From contig JAGOTD010000002.1 in the NCBI GenBank assembly GCA_018061945.1, positions 186,001 through 250,000 of the forward strand: a stretch of 64,000 nt of DNA. Direction: 5' to 3'. This document shows, in pieces, positions 62,987-64,000 of this stretch; within the stretch, counting starts at the first letter, position 1; the number at the start of each line of letters is the position of its first letter. The DNA comes from Candidatus Peribacteraceae bacterium (GTDB taxonomy: Bacteria; Patescibacteriota; Gracilibacteria; Peribacterales; Peribacteraceae). The translations under genes and the position numbers were made by a program. The notes below the pieces were generated by a model. It was not told where the DNA came from. It worked only from the letters and a program-made list of their open reading frames with translations, and did no database searches.

Positions 62987-63649
62987 CTAGAACCCCCTCA
63001 CCGCCAATATCGCATTCTTGTCCTGTATGTACTTAGCAAATTCACTATCCCACTTCTGTAGACCTTCGGTAATGATCACCGGCATATCGCCAGTCACTGC
63101 TACAGTTTTCTCTATAGCTTTTAGCACATCTCGATTGGTAAGAATGCAGCCCATGCTGGCATAGCGAGCATCGCGGTCGCGGCTGAGGACTGTATCAATG
63201 TAAAGCGTGCTATGGATCCCATACGCTGTGCGCTCACCTCTATCTGTAATGAGCCGGAAGAATGTTCCGTCTTTGTCGAACGTAACCGGATCACCATATT
63301 GCCTCTCTTTTTTATAGACATGGAAAAGACCCTCTGGAGAAGCGGCAAAATACGTGCGTCCAATGTAACGAACCACCTTACGCTGACCCGAACCAATAGT
63401 CATACCGACATATTCTCCGTTTGCATGCATCAGATAACCGATATTTTTCTGGGTATCAGCAACAAAGACATCGCCCTTCTGTGGCTGCCACTCGCTGAGC
63501 GATCGTTCAAAAAAATAGCCGGGTATGGAAAACGCGTTTTGCTCTAGTCCCTCAGCAAAAGCTGAGAGGGGAGTAAGCGCCAGCGCTATCAGTGCCACAC
63601 TGATAAACCTTGGAATGGATAAAACCAAAGTACAGCATTGTACATTCAT
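62987..63649 (-). CDS. L,D-transpeptidase-like (YkuD) exported protein
   Basis: YkuD enzymes cross-link peptidoglycan. The 220-aa protein has a signal peptide (cleavage near AFAEG), then a catalytic region YGIHSTLYIDTVLS followed 22 residues on by ASMGCILTNRD. The His in IHST and the Cys in SMGC match the catalytic pair; the usual SHGCVR block has Met for His and no Arg, so activity may be altered. It pairs with the murE-like and lgt genes as envelope functions. Confidence 0.7.
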   Translation of the reverse strand: MNVQCCTLVLSIPRFISVALIALALTPLSAFAEGLEQNAFSIPGYFFERSLSEWQPQKGDVFVADTQKNIGYLMHANGEYVGMTIGSGQRKVVRYIGRTYFAASPEGLFHVYKKERQYGDPVTFDKDGTFFRLITDRGERTAYGIHSTLYIDTVLSRDRDARYASMGCILTNRDVLKAIEKTVAVTGDMPVIITEGLQKWDSEFAKYIQDKNAILAVRGF

Positions 63650-63773
63650 TGCTAGTTATGTCAAGACCTACAACACCCCAAACAGGCCGTTTTGCTCTTC
63701 CGTTAGAGCGGGGAGGGGGTATACAATAGTTCACATTCGGAAGTCTATACAGACAACCTTTATTTAGTACTCT

Positions 63774-64000
63774 ATGAAAATAGGTGTTTTCAGCTACGAC
63801 TTTGATCCGCCCATAGGCGGGCTTGGACGCAGTGTAAAAGCACTGTTTGACGCCATGAAACAACGGTATACAGATCACGAATTCCTCGTATTTTCACCAA
63901 GTTCAAATAGTGCGAAAAATGTACCGAAAATCGCCAGATTTTGGTGGAAAAAGAAGGGTGGTTGCCCCATGTTTTCATTGAGCCTCTATTTTGCCCTCTC
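63774..64000 (+). CDS. Glycosyltransferase family 4-type protein, N-terminus (partial)
   Basis: The gene runs off the right edge; 75 codons are visible. MKIGVFSYDFDPPIGGLGRS has the first beta strand followed by the GG-x-G-x-x loop seen at the donor/acceptor cleft of GT4 enzymes. Together with the epimerase and GT-C gene it suggests surface glycan synthesis, but the specificity is unknown. Confidence 0.65.
   Translation, partial: MKIGVFSYDFDPPIGGLGRSVKALFDAMKQRYTDHEFLVFSPSSNSAKNVPKIARFWWKKKGGCPMFSLSLYFAL

Overview
The window suggests a candidate-phyla-radiation (Patescibacteria) bacterium, possibly of the Peregrinibacteria/Peribacteria type. That placement is an inference from gene style and order, not from a marker-gene tree. 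The evidence is a compact layout with short operons, a very large PKD/transmembrane protein, an LemA plus TPM pair, a sortase, an Lgt, an L,D-transpeptidase-like protein, and many single-copy housekeeping genes scattered among unrelated neighbours. UGA works as a stop codon (pepP and the asparaginase end in TGA), so this is not one of the UGA=Gly lineages.

Layout. 0-6 kb: end of a probable holA, greA, a csrA island, gyrB and hisS. 6-12 kb: tRNA-His, a VirB2-like pilin and PKD-protein pair, an M24 peptidase, an LPG-synthase-like membrane protein and an asparaginase homologue. 13-26 kb: DMT transporter, sortase, mnmA, two membrane proteins, prfA, purD, purF, typA and an RDD protein. 27-30 kb: two foreign-looking secreted-protein genes stacked against folD, whose last 102 bp are duplicated; then tmk. 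31-38 kb: groEL/groES under CIRCE, msrB, a LEPR-XLL-motif protein, mgtC, a class IV aminotransferase and topoisomerase IB. 39-46 kb: a PRMT-like methyltransferase, an O-antigen-ligase-like protein with TPR-like tail, a degenerate tRNA beside another foreign-looking gene, an MFS transporter and bcp. 46-59 kb: an envelope cluster (lemA, TPM, lipoproteins, PKD protein), then tsaD, lgt, murE, riboflavin kinase, an epimerase and a GT-C transferase. 59-64 kb: two decaying pseudogenes around tRNA-Ser, a P-type Ca2+-type ATPase, tRNA-Ser(GCU), an L,D-transpeptidase-like protein and the start of a glycosyltransferase.

Three patterns run through the window. (1) Most first genes have a -10 box 6-9 nt before the start codon and no Shine-Dalgarno, which predicts leaderless mRNAs. 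(2) Five short genes (71-aa ORF, csrA, two secreted proteins and the 43.5-kb gene) break that rule. Each has a -35/-10 promoter in AT-rich DNA, a good Shine-Dalgarno and a hairpin 3' of the gene, and all lie on the minus strand. Two sit in tandem behind folD, separated by a 102-bp copy of the folD 3' end, and one sits beside a broken tRNA. They look like acquired monocistronic cassettes. (3) Four of the five intact tRNAs carry a conserved palindrome that begins in their encoded CCA, with covarying stem bases, and three of these can also form a second, mutually exclusive small hairpin.

Intergenic DNA is otherwise rich in short palindromes and tandem microrepeats, some of which have become coding sequence at gene ends.
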